From CAZJYI01 sp964550025 (GTDB lineage Bacteria > Verrucomicrobiota > Kiritimatiellia > UBA8416 > CAYOBW01), in assembly GCA_964550025.1 (NCBI GenBank), contig CAZJYI010000348.1, positions 1 through 5,299 on the forward strand: DNA of 5,299 nucleotides, given 5' to 3'. A program made the position numbers and the translations under genes. Below, piece by piece: positions 1 through 5,299 of this stretch; within the stretch, counting starts at the first letter, position 1, and each line of letters begins with the position of its first letter. The notes beneath the pieces were generated by a model. It worked only from the letters and a program-made list of their open reading frames with translations. It searched no databases and was not told the DNA's origin.

Positions 1-1851
1 GTCCCAGTTGAGTATCTGCCAGAGATCGTTGCTCGGATTGTGATAGTAGAAGTAGTTTTTGCCGGCGTGCATGTCGTGGTCGTGAATTGCCATGGCAATG
101 GCGCGAAAGCTGTAGTAGTCCTCCAGGTCGACGTTCGCCCGCCACCAAGCCGTCTCGGGTGAGTTCCTGTAGCCGGCCATGAAAGCATTGAGGTCGGACT
201 TGTCGGTGGGATGCGTCGCTCCCTGGTTGTTCAAGGTCCCCGTGCCACCCTCCATCTTGTACAGGCCGTCAGGCAGGTCGTGCTCGTCAAGGAAACTGCC
301 GTCGAGCTGTTCGATCACCAGGTAGAGCCCCTGGAAATCTCCGCTGTATTGATCGGGCCCGAGCTCGGACGCGTCCTCGACGATGCGGAAGTGAAGAAAG
401 TGGGTCTTGCAGCCAGGATTGCCGGCTAGCTCGTGCAAGCGGAACCCGGCGGCCTCGAACAGTCCCTGCTCGCCACGTTGCCGGAAATTCCCCTGCTGGA
501 TCAGCGCGGAGAGGTTCAGCTTGTCCCACTTGGTGTCGTACTTCCGCCCGTAATCGTCCTCAGCCCGAAGATAGCGCCCGCGATTGAAGTCGAACTTCCA
601 CATGTTCTTGCCCATGGAGTACCGCCACACCCCGCCGCGGGCACGATAGTGAATGTGATCGTAGACGCGCCCGTCATAGACAAGCGTACCCAGCCACTTG
701 TACTCCTGACCCGTGTACTTCCCCGTGGTCGGCAGTTGCTGCTCGGACTCCCCCCAGCGGTACGGCACGTACGACGCGTTGAGGTGGTCCTGGCGCACGG
801 TGATGAGGTGACACACCGGAATGCTCTGAAGCAGGTTCGTGCCGTACGTGACGTTCGTCGTGACACCGGGCCGATCCGCCCCCACCCACGCCGGCATGGC
901 ATCGTAGACGAAGTAGGCAAAATTGGGCTGCGCATCGTCCGCGTAGGGCACCGTGACCGCTTCGTTTCCCGAGTCCTGGGCCTCGATCCGGTAACGGATC
1001 AGCCGCCGGTGCTGTTGGAGCGAACCGGGCAGGCTCACACTGTAGGTGAAGTCGCCGGCCGTCTCGTCGCCATCGAACCCGTCGTCATGCATGGCCACCG
1101 TTGTCCAGTCGGTCCCGTAGCGCGCATCGTCCAGGTTGATGTAGTCGCCGGGCTCGACGACCTGGTACATCAGATTGACGCTGCTCACGCCATCCGGGTC
1201 GGTGACTTTGGCCGTGACCGTCACGGGTTCGTCGTTGACCTTGACGTCCTTCGCATGGTCGACCTGCCGGATGCGGGGTGGAATGACGTCCGCGTAGACC
1301 GAGTTCTGCGCCCCCGGCGTCGGATCGCCCGCGCTACTGCGCCAGGCCCCGCCCAGGTCGTTATCGATCCCGGGGTTGATCAACTCCATCGACGGGCCTT
1401 CGCCCTGCGCGGCCGTCGGCCACGGGAAGCCCAACTGGTAGTCGACTTCGTCGATCTCGTCTCCCGCGGCATCGCGCAGCCGGACCGTCTCGCCGTCGTT
1501 CTGGAGGCGGTCGCCGGCCAGCCACTGGCCATCCGGGAAGAAACCGAACACCTGCTCGAACTCGCTGGAATCCTGCGCGATAACCAGGTACTCGCCCGAC
1601 GCGATCGTAGTCGAAGAGGTGAAAACGTGGTCGATCCCGGCCGAGAAGTAGCACCCGGCCAGATCGACCGTCTCCGGGCCGGAATTGTACAATTCAACGA
1701 ACTCGCTCGGGCTGGTTTTGTCGAACGGGTCGTAGTGGATCTCGTTGATGACGACCGTCAGCGGCGACGGCGCGCTCAGGCAAAGACCGGCCGCCGCCAT
1801 TCCGGCGACGCCCACCATCCACCGACAGAAGCTGCGGTCATACAGTGACAT
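1..1851 (-). CDS. Secreted lamin-tail domain / CotH-type kinase family protein, partial (C-terminus beyond the left edge)
   Basis: The frame is open for 617 codons from the ATG at 1851 down to base 1. Residues 1-27 look like a Sec signal peptide: a basic N-terminus, a hydrophobic Ala/Gly/Val core, and likely cleavage near CLSA|PSP. Residues about 33-150 fit a lamin-tail domain (VINEIHYDP, EFVELYNSG, VDLAGCYFS, GEYLVIAQD). Residues about 186-300 look like an Ig-like linker (VTVTAKVTDPDGV, RYRIEAQD). From about 345 on is a CotH domain: YRARGGVWRYSMGKNMWKFD at 402-421, GLYLVIEQLDG at 508-518, LYKMEGG at 530-536, and the HDHDMHAGKNYF block at 590-601. The last visible residues are NWD, matching the metal-binding WD of the family, so the domain is cut there. 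CotH proteins are atypical kinases; the B. subtilis founder phosphorylates spore-coat proteins. In exported non-spore proteins like this one the substrate is unknown. No clear Shine-Dalgarno precedes the ATG; an in-frame TTG lies upstream but the signal peptide favours the ATG. The coding assignment is strong, the kinase activity is inferred. Confidence 0.93.
   Translation of the reverse strand, partial: MSLYDRSFCRWMVGVAGMAAAGLCLSAPSPLTVVINEIHYDPFDKTSPSEFVELYNSGPETVDLAGCYFSAGIDHVFTSSTTIASGEYLVIAQDSSEFEQVFGFFPDGQWLAGDRLQNDGETVRLRDAAGDEIDEVDYQLGFPWPTAAQGEGPSMELINPGIDNDLGGAWRSSAGDPTPGAQNSVYADVIPPRIRQVDHAKDVKVNDEPVTVTAKVTDPDGVSSVNLMYQVVEPGDYINLDDARYGTDWTTVAMHDDGFDGDETAGDFTYSVSLPGSLQQHRRLIRYRIEAQDSGNEAVTVPYADDAQPNFAYFVYDAMPAWVGADRPGVTTNVTYGTNLLQSIPVCHLITVRQDHLNASYVPYRWGESEQQLPTTGKYTGQEYKWLGTLVYDGRVYDHIHYRARGGVWRYSMGKNMWKFDFNRGRYLRAEDDYGRKYDTKWDKLNLSALIQQGNFRQRGEQGLFEAAGFRLHELAGNPGCKTHFLHFRIVEDASELGPDQYSGDFQGLYLVIEQLDGSFLDEHDLPDGLYKMEGGTGTLNNQGATHPTDKSDLNAFMAGYRNSPETAWWRANVDLEDYYSFRAIAMAIHDHDMHAGKNYFYYHNPSNDLWQILNWD
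1786..1851 (-). other. Signal peptide region of the CotH-family protein
   Basis: Codons 1-22 and the following few residues show Arg residues at 6 and 10, a hydrophobic run MVGVAGMAAAGLCL, then SAPSP before the lamin-tail domain starts at VINEIH. A lipobox reading at the Cys is unlikely because Leu precedes it, so signal peptidase I cleavage is the better guess. This supports export and fixes the chosen start codon. Confidence 0.7.
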
Positions 1852-1896
1852 ACAGGTAGAATACCGTGAGAAAGCGGCACAGGTCAACGGGTTGCT

Positions 1897-2262
1897 CTAT
1901 GGCAGCGTCGTTTCGACGCGGAAGTACCCCTGTTGGCCACCGGGCGGACTGTCGAGCGACATAACGTCGAACGTCATCAGGCCTCCAGTGCCAAACACTT
2001 GAGGACCGACACGGTGCCACGTGCTGGACTCGCCAAGTGACGTAGTCATTTTCAGACGATACAGGCGCGACGCCAAGGCCGCCCCTCCGATTACGTTGTC
2101 GTGCGAGTTGTTGAGGCAACCGGCGAGGTGACGAGGCGGGGAATCTCCGGGATCAGGTGTGGGTTGTCTGCCTCCTCCCCGACAATCCCCGTCGGGGTCA
2201 CCGACACATCGCCAGCCACGGGAAAAGAGAGCATTCGCGCGTACGACGCCGTGCCGGATTGG
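1897..2262 (-). pseudogene. C-terminal remnant of a secreted-type protein, probably frameshifted
   Basis: In the same phase as the CotH gene, the minus strand is open for 121 codons from after a TAA at 2265-2263 to a TAG at 1899-1897. The last about 55 residues look like a real protein end: RLYRLKMTTSLGES, TWHRVG, FGTGGLMTFDV, and a terminal GYFRVETTLP. This resembles the short C-terminal module, ending in 'YFRV', found on many surface proteins of Verrucomicrobia-like bacteria (recalled pattern, not searched). No ATG or GTG starts the frame; the first possible start is the TTG at 2076. Further upstream this phase turns into a Pro/Gly/Arg-rich, AT-ending-codon stretch, while another phase reads smoothly (SYARMLSFPVAGD ... 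IPRLVTSPVA, with mostly G/C third bases) to a TAA at 2093-2091. That switch suggests a frameshift near 2090-2140. The remnant stops 45 nt before the CotH start, as if once an upstream gene of the same transcript. Confidence 0.42.
2177..2197. repeat. Short perfect inverted repeat (7-bp stem, 7-nt loop)
   Basis: CCCCGAC at 2177-2183 pairs exactly with GTCGGGG at 2191-2197 across the loop AATCCCC. Neither strand has a following T-run, so a classical intrinsic terminator is not supported. It lies about 100 nt upstream of the beta-helix start and inside the minus-strand remnant. It could be a transcript hairpin or a chance GC-rich palindrome. Confidence 0.35.
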
Positions 2263-2297
2263 TTATGTTCCCTCCGTTCATCAACCCCGGGGGTCCC

Positions 2298-3197
2298 ATG
2301 AAACGACTTGCCAGCGTTCTTGCGCTTCTCTGCATCCTCCGCACAGCCGGTGCGGCGACCTATTTCGTTTCGACCAACGGAAATGACGACGCGGCAGGAA
2401 CAGCCGGTGCACCGTTCCGCTCAGTCGGCAAAGCGGCTGCGACCATGAAAGCGGGTGACACCTGCCGGGTCAGGGGCGGCACGTATGCCGAGACCGTCAA
2501 ACCGGCCAACTCGGGAACGGCGGAAGGCGAAATCACGTTCGAAAACTGGGAGAAGGAACGCCCACTCGTCGTAGGGCACGACCCGGTCACCGGCTGGGAG
2601 CGGGTTGTTGACGGCAACACCTGGCGCGCGCCAATCGCGTGGGACCTCGGCAAGCACAACCAGGTATTCATCAACGGCACGCCGGGCCAGGAGGCTCGCC
2701 GGCCGAACAAAACCGACGATGATCCGCTCAACTGGGAAGGCATGGTCTACGACAAGGGCTCGTGCAACCAGTTCCTGCTATGCTCGAAACTGCCCGACCG
2801 CCCGAACGGCTACTGGCGCAGCGCCACGCTGTGGGTCATGACGGGCGCCAAGTGGACGAGCTGGAGCACGGTGATCGCAGACTCGGCCGATTCGGGACGG
2901 AAACTCCTGTTCGACATGCCCGCCAATCAGGGGTCTGTCCCGAAGCACATGAGCCCGGCCGACAGGCGGGGCGGGTTCTTCTACCTGGTAGGACTGAAGG
3001 GTGAACTCGACGCGCCCGGCGAGTGGTTCCTGGACGGGGCGGAGAAGATGCTCTACCTGCAGGTGGCCGACGGGCAGAACCCCAACTCCATGCGCATCGC
3101 AGCTAAGCGGCGCCGCCTGGCGTTCGATCTCAGCGGGCGCAAACACGTCCGTGTCTGCGGTTTCGACGTGCTGGGCGCAAGCGTGTCTGTTGAGTAG
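2298..3197 (+). CDS. Secreted right-handed beta-helix (DUF1565-like) protein, N-terminal 299 residues up to an in-frame amber codon
   Basis: Residues 1-19 form a Sec signal peptide (MKRLASVLALLCILRTAGA, cleavage before ATYF). Residues 21-68 match the DUF1565-type opening of extracellular parallel beta-helix proteins: TYFVSTNGNDDAAGTAGAPF, then KAGDTCRVRGGTYAETV. The region to about 270 shows motifs usual in such proteins: QVFINGTPGQEARRPN at 122-137 and GEWFLDGAEKMLYLQ at 241-255. RKHVRVCGFDVLG at 281-293 begins the next coil. Translation stops at TAG 3195-3197, but the same frame continues for 335 more residues that complete the fold, so this is half of a larger gene. The ATG at 2298 is preferred over the GTG at 2157 because it opens directly on the signal peptide; GGGGG at 2289-2293 is at best a weak ribosome site. 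Proteins of this fold often bind or cleave polysaccharides, but no catalytic residues are identified, so activity is unknown. Confidence 0.85.
   Translation: MKRLASVLALLCILRTAGAATYFVSTNGNDDAAGTAGAPFRSVGKAAATMKAGDTCRVRGGTYAETVKPANSGTAEGEITFENWEKERPLVVGHDPVTGWERVVDGNTWRAPIAWDLGKHNQVFINGTPGQEARRPNKTDDDPLNWEGMVYDKGSCNQFLLCSKLPDRPNGYWRSATLWVMTGAKWTSWSTVIADSADSGRKLLFDMPANQGSVPKHMSPADRRGGFFYLVGLKGELDAPGEWFLDGAEKMLYLQVADGQNPNSMRIAAKRRRLAFDLSGRKHVRVCGFDVLGASVSVE
3195..3197 (+). other. In-frame amber codon splitting the beta-helix gene
   Basis: The context is codons V-S-V-E-TAG-A-E-N-C, codon 300 of a frame that otherwise stays open from 2298 to 4205. One base change would restore Gln (CAG), Lys (AAG) or Glu (GAG). 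No frame change occurs on either side and protein character continues unbroken, so a nonsense mutation or a base-call error is the simplest explanation. Confidence 0.85.
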
Positions 3198-4205
3198 GCC
3201 GAGAACTGCCGGTTCGAATACTCAAATGCCACGTGGATTTCGCACACGCGCGGCGGCAAGACGGGATATGGTCTTAACGAGAACCTGGGGATCCTGGTCA
3301 GCGGACGCGGCAACACCATCGCGAACTCCGAAATCGCCTGGTCGGCAGGCAACGGCGTCAAGCTGTCCGGCGAGAGCAATGCGGTCGCCAACAACACCAT
3401 GATGGGCAACACCGGCAACTGGGGGCGCTGGAAGACCGACTGGATGTACGGCTGCGCCTACGTCAACAACGCTGTCACCGGCACCATCAAGCCACACCCC
3501 CAGGCAGCGTTTTCCTCAAACCGGTTCGACATCGCGTGCGGCACGCTGAGCCCGACGAACTTCACAACATACGCGCGTGGAGCGAAGAAAGGCGTGCCCG
3601 TCCCGGGCCTCACCTCCCCCACCCCCGGCATCGGGGCATACGACCCGGGCGACGCGTGGAGAGCTGGACATGGTTTTGACAATCCGCCCACGCCAACGCG
3701 GCGACGCGCCGACACCCCGCTGCGCAACGCCGTCAAGCATGGCTCATTTGACTGGATCCGCTGGCGCGGCAAACTCGGGCCATGGACCGCAACCGGCATG
3801 AAGTCCGCGAGAATCATCCGGGGCGACGGCGGCATCTCCCAGTCCTACACGACGCGCGACACGATCATCGGCGACGGCGTTCAGCTCGCAGGCGACGGGG
3901 CGGACGGTATCGAGCAGACGACGGAAACGCTCCGCCCAAACCAGGAGTACGAAGTCGGAGCTTGGGTCAAACTGAAGGACGGCGCCACCGTCACAGTCGG
4001 CGTACGTAACCGCGCCTCAGCGCAATCCGTGCCGGGCGCAGAGTGGCAATACGTCCGCGCCCGTTTCAGGACCGATGCCGCACCGGGGAATGCCACGGTC
4101 TACGTCGAGAAGAGCGCCGGCGGCACGACCTTTGTCGACGACATCAGTCTGGTCGGGGTGGTTGAAGGCATGGCACCAAGTCTGCCGGGCTTCGCGCCAC
4201 AGTAG
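3198..4205 (+). pseudogene. C-terminal continuation of the beta-helix gene: beta-helix coils plus CBM4_9-like jelly-roll domain
   Basis: This stretch continues the frame opened at 2298 after the amber codon (residues 301-635, ending at TAG 4203-4205). Residues about 301-372 are typical beta-helix coils rich in Gly/Asn and alternating hydrophobics: AENCRFEYSNATWISH, GILVSGRGNTIANSEIAW, GVKLSGESNAVANNT. PGIGAYDPGDAWRAGH at about 443-458 resembles the closing segment ('IGAYE') of such proteins. Residues about 480-620 resemble a CBM4/9-type carbohydrate-binding jelly roll: KHGSFDW at the start, RPNQEYEVGAWVKL, EWQYVRARFRT, and a final TTFVDDISLVG. An automated caller may start a separate gene at the ATG at 3399 (residue 368). 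That Met lies inside a beta-helix coil, has no Shine-Dalgarno and no signal peptide, so independent translation is unlikely. The segment between the coils and IGAYD (about 378-442) seems short and may hold a deletion. Function: probably extracellular glycan binding or cleavage, inferred. Confidence 0.75.
3738..4160 (+). other. Carbohydrate-binding-module-like (CBM4_9 type) domain region
   Basis: Residues about 481-621 of the interrupted gene start with GSFDWIRWRGKLGPWTA, the usual 'N-terminal strand plus Trp' opening of these jelly rolls. They contain the LRPNQEYEVGAWVK strand and end on FVDDISLV, the standard closing strand where an Asp-Asp pair precedes the last beta strand. The fold call rests on this pattern alone; the ligand cannot be predicted. 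Confidence 0.6.
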
Positions 4206-4299
4206 CGCCGGTGAGACACCCGATGCTACTGCGTCGAGCCACCCGCAGACGCCACACTGTCATCCTGAGGAGAGTGTCGGTCCTGTGTTGTGACCCGCT
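4206..4299. other. Convergent intergenic gap
   Basis: This lies between the ends of the beta-helix gene and the reductase gene. The only structure seen is a weak 5-bp inverted repeat, ACACT (4254-4258) with AGTGT (4273-4277), without a T-run, so no intrinsic terminator can be assigned. The loop carries TGTCATCCTGAGGA (4258-4271), which resembles the start of an intergenic repeat type seen in many environmental genomes. Confidence 0.4.
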
Positions 4300-5299
4300 C
4301 TACGCTCGCACCCACGGACGCTCCGGGTAGGGTGACCACGGCATGCGGCCCATGGAGACGAGGTCTTCCTCGCGTTTGAAGAGCGTGCCCGCATTGCCCT
4401 TGGCCAGCTCACGCATCTTGGCGGTGTCTTCCTCCGTTGCCGGGCGGTAAGCCTTGCCGGCCGTGATGGCTCTTTCCTGAAGATCCAACCACGCGGGCGG
4501 GAACCCGGTAGCCACGCCGGGTCTGCCCAGCACCCAGCGAAACGCGAGGTTGATGTCGTCCTGCTCCTCGAAGGAGCGATACCACCACTTGCGCGCGCGG
4601 GGTTGTCCCTTCGGCCAACGCCCCATGCTCATCGGTTTGATCGACAGGATTCCCGCGCCTTTCTTGTTCGCAAGTTCAACCACGGCCGGCCCGAAATCAT
4701 TCGTGTACCATTCCACGTGGTTGATGGGGAACATGACTGTGTCGAATGCGAAACCATTGAGTGCATCCAACGCGGCCCTCGACGTGTGCGCCGAGAAACC
4801 GATCGCGCGGATCTTGCCTTCCTGCTTCGCCTTGATGATGACCTCCATGGCGCCGCCGGCTCCCAGCACAGTCTTTACGTCCTCCGGTCGGGAGAGATGA
4901 TGAAGCTGATAGACGTCGAAGAAATCCGTCTTCAGCCGCTGCAGCGATCGTTCCAGTTCTTCCCGCGCCCCGGCCGCAGCGCGCTTCTTCGTTTTGCAGG
5001 CCAGGAAGTAGCTGCCCCGGGGAACCCCCTCCAGGGCAATCCCCATTCTCTCTTCACACGTGCCCTTGCCGTACGCCGGCGCCACGTCGAGGTAGTTCAC
5101 GCCCCGCCGCAAAGCCTGCCGCACGGCCGCCGTGCATGTCTCCTGGTCGTCGCTCTTGAGAGCGAAGCCGGAGAAGCCCACAACCGAAACCTTGAACCCC
5201 GTACGCCCAAGCGGCCGCAGGGGCATCGGTTTCTCGGCATCAGCCAGCAAGTGATTACGTGCGACCAACGCCCCCCCCGCCGCCCCACCCCAGACGTTC
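4300..5299 (-). CDS. Aldo/keto reductase family oxidoreductase, 5'-partial, probably with an export (Tat-like) leader
   Basis: The frame ends at TAG 4302-4300 and is open to the right edge. Numbering from the in-frame TTG at 5268, the AKR fold begins at LRPLGRTGFKVSVVGFSG (17-34). The tetrad is complete: Asp61 and Tyr66 in YLDVAPAYGKG, Lys92 in FLACKTKK, and His123 in DFFDVYQLHH. LSIKPMSMGRWPKG near 208-221 lies in the usual nucleotide-binding strand area. AKRs reduce carbonyls or oxidise alcohols, often of sugars, with NAD(P)H; the substrate here is unknown. The TTG is a poor start: upstream in-frame codons read NVWGGAAGGALVARNHLL, like the hydrophobic tail of a Tat leader, and related reductases in planctomycete-like bacteria often have one (general knowledge). 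The true start with any twin-Arg motif would then lie beyond 5299. The last 40 residues have no Cys cluster, so it is not the ferredoxin-fused type. It converges on the beta-helix gene, 94 nt apart. Confidence 0.92.
   Translation of the reverse strand, partial: NVWGGAAGGALVARNHLLADAEKPMPLRPLGRTGFKVSVVGFSGFALKSDDQETCTAAVRQALRRGVNYLDVAPAYGKGTCEERMGIALEGVPRGSYFLACKTKKRAAAGAREELERSLQRLKTDFFDVYQLHHLSRPEDVKTVLGAGGAMEVIIKAKQEGKIRAIGFSAHTSRAALDALNGFAFDTVMFPINHVEWYTNDFGPAVVELANKKGAGILSIKPMSMGRWPKGQPRARKWWYRSFEEQDDINLAFRWVLGRPGVATGFPPAWLDLQERAITAGKAYRPATEEDTAKMRELAKGNAGTLFKREEDLVSMGRMPWSPYPERPWVRA

Larger units (their letters stand above)
1852..2297. other. Divergent intergenic region without an intact gene
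   Basis: This 446-nt stretch separates the minus-strand CotH gene from the plus-strand beta-helix gene. It contains the minus-strand remnant described separately, a 7-bp inverted repeat at 2177-2197, and presumably promoters for both flanking genes. I could not find a convincing sigma70-type -35/-10 pair: TATGTT at 2264-2269 is -10-like but no matching -35 sits at 16-18 nt spacing. Small plus-strand open frames here lack any recognisable protein character. Confidence 0.5.

Noticed and set aside
433..1848. A 471-codon open frame on the plus strand
   Set aside because: It is wholly antisense to the CotH gene. Its translation is Val/Arg/Leu-rich without domain motifs, as expected for the shadow of a GC-rich gene, while the minus strand shows clear lamin-tail and CotH motifs.
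2285..2292. CCCCGGGG palindrome just before the beta-helix start as an operator
   Set aside because: An 8-bp GC palindrome is expected by chance in such GC-rich DNA, and nothing else supports regulator binding.
2157..2297. Extended GTG start for the beta-helix gene
   Set aside because: The added 47 residues are Arg/His/Pro-rich and would bury the signal peptide; the ATG at 2298 begins directly at a normal leader.
3399..4205. An independent plus-strand gene starting at ATG 3399
   Set aside because: The Met lies inside a beta-helix coil, no ribosome site precedes it, and the same frame is coding from 3198 on. It is the tail of the interrupted gene.
3195..4205. Genome-wide recoding of TAG as an amino acid
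   Set aside because: Reading through the reductase TAG would extend it far into the convergent gene, and the CotH gene would fuse to the remnant ahead of its own signal peptide. TAG works better as a stop at those sites.
4254..4277. Bidirectional intrinsic terminator between the convergent genes
   Set aside because: The stem is only 5 bp with a 14-nt loop and no T-run on either strand.
4550..4900. 116-codon plus-strand open frame
   Set aside because: It is antisense to the well-supported reductase and shows no protein family features.

Overview
The window is GC-rich DNA (roughly 60% or more G+C by eye) that looks bacterial. The gene content is a lamin-tail/CotH protein, a right-handed beta-helix protein with a carbohydrate-binding-like tail, and an aldo/keto reductase with an apparent export leader. 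This mix is common in Planctomycetota, Verrucomicrobiota/Lentisphaerota, Hydrogenedentota, Armatimonadota and similar environmental lineages. That placement is an inference from protein style only. No rRNA, tRNA, CRISPR array, insertion sequence or replication origin is visible.

Layout. (1) Positions 1-1851, minus strand: one continuous 617-codon frame with a signal peptide, a lamin-tail domain, an Ig-like linker and a CotH-type atypical kinase domain. It runs off the left edge in the middle of the kinase active-site region. (2) Positions 1852-2297: no intact gene. On the minus strand it holds what looks like the C-terminal remnant of another secreted-type protein, ending 45 nt before the CotH start and in the same phase, with signs of an upstream frameshift. 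(3) Positions 2298-4205, plus strand: one beta-helix gene of 636 codons, split by an in-frame amber codon at 3195-3197. The frame continues with clear homology-like features on both sides, so this is probably one gene inactivated, or misread, at a single base. (4) Positions 4206-4299: a short convergent intergenic gap without a convincing intrinsic terminator. (5) Positions 4300-5299, minus strand: an aldo/keto reductase with a complete D-Y-K-H catalytic tetrad. Its frame is still open at the right edge, so the real start lies outside the window.

Function as a whole. The CotH and beta-helix proteins both carry N-terminal signal peptides, and the reductase has an Ala/Gly-rich N-terminal stretch like the end of a Tat leader, so the theme is exported proteins. 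There is no obvious operon: the CotH and beta-helix genes diverge, and the beta-helix and reductase genes converge. The most notable points are the amber-interrupted beta-helix gene and the frameshifted remnant beside it, which suggest local gene decay. I see no convincing evidence of a wholly new system.
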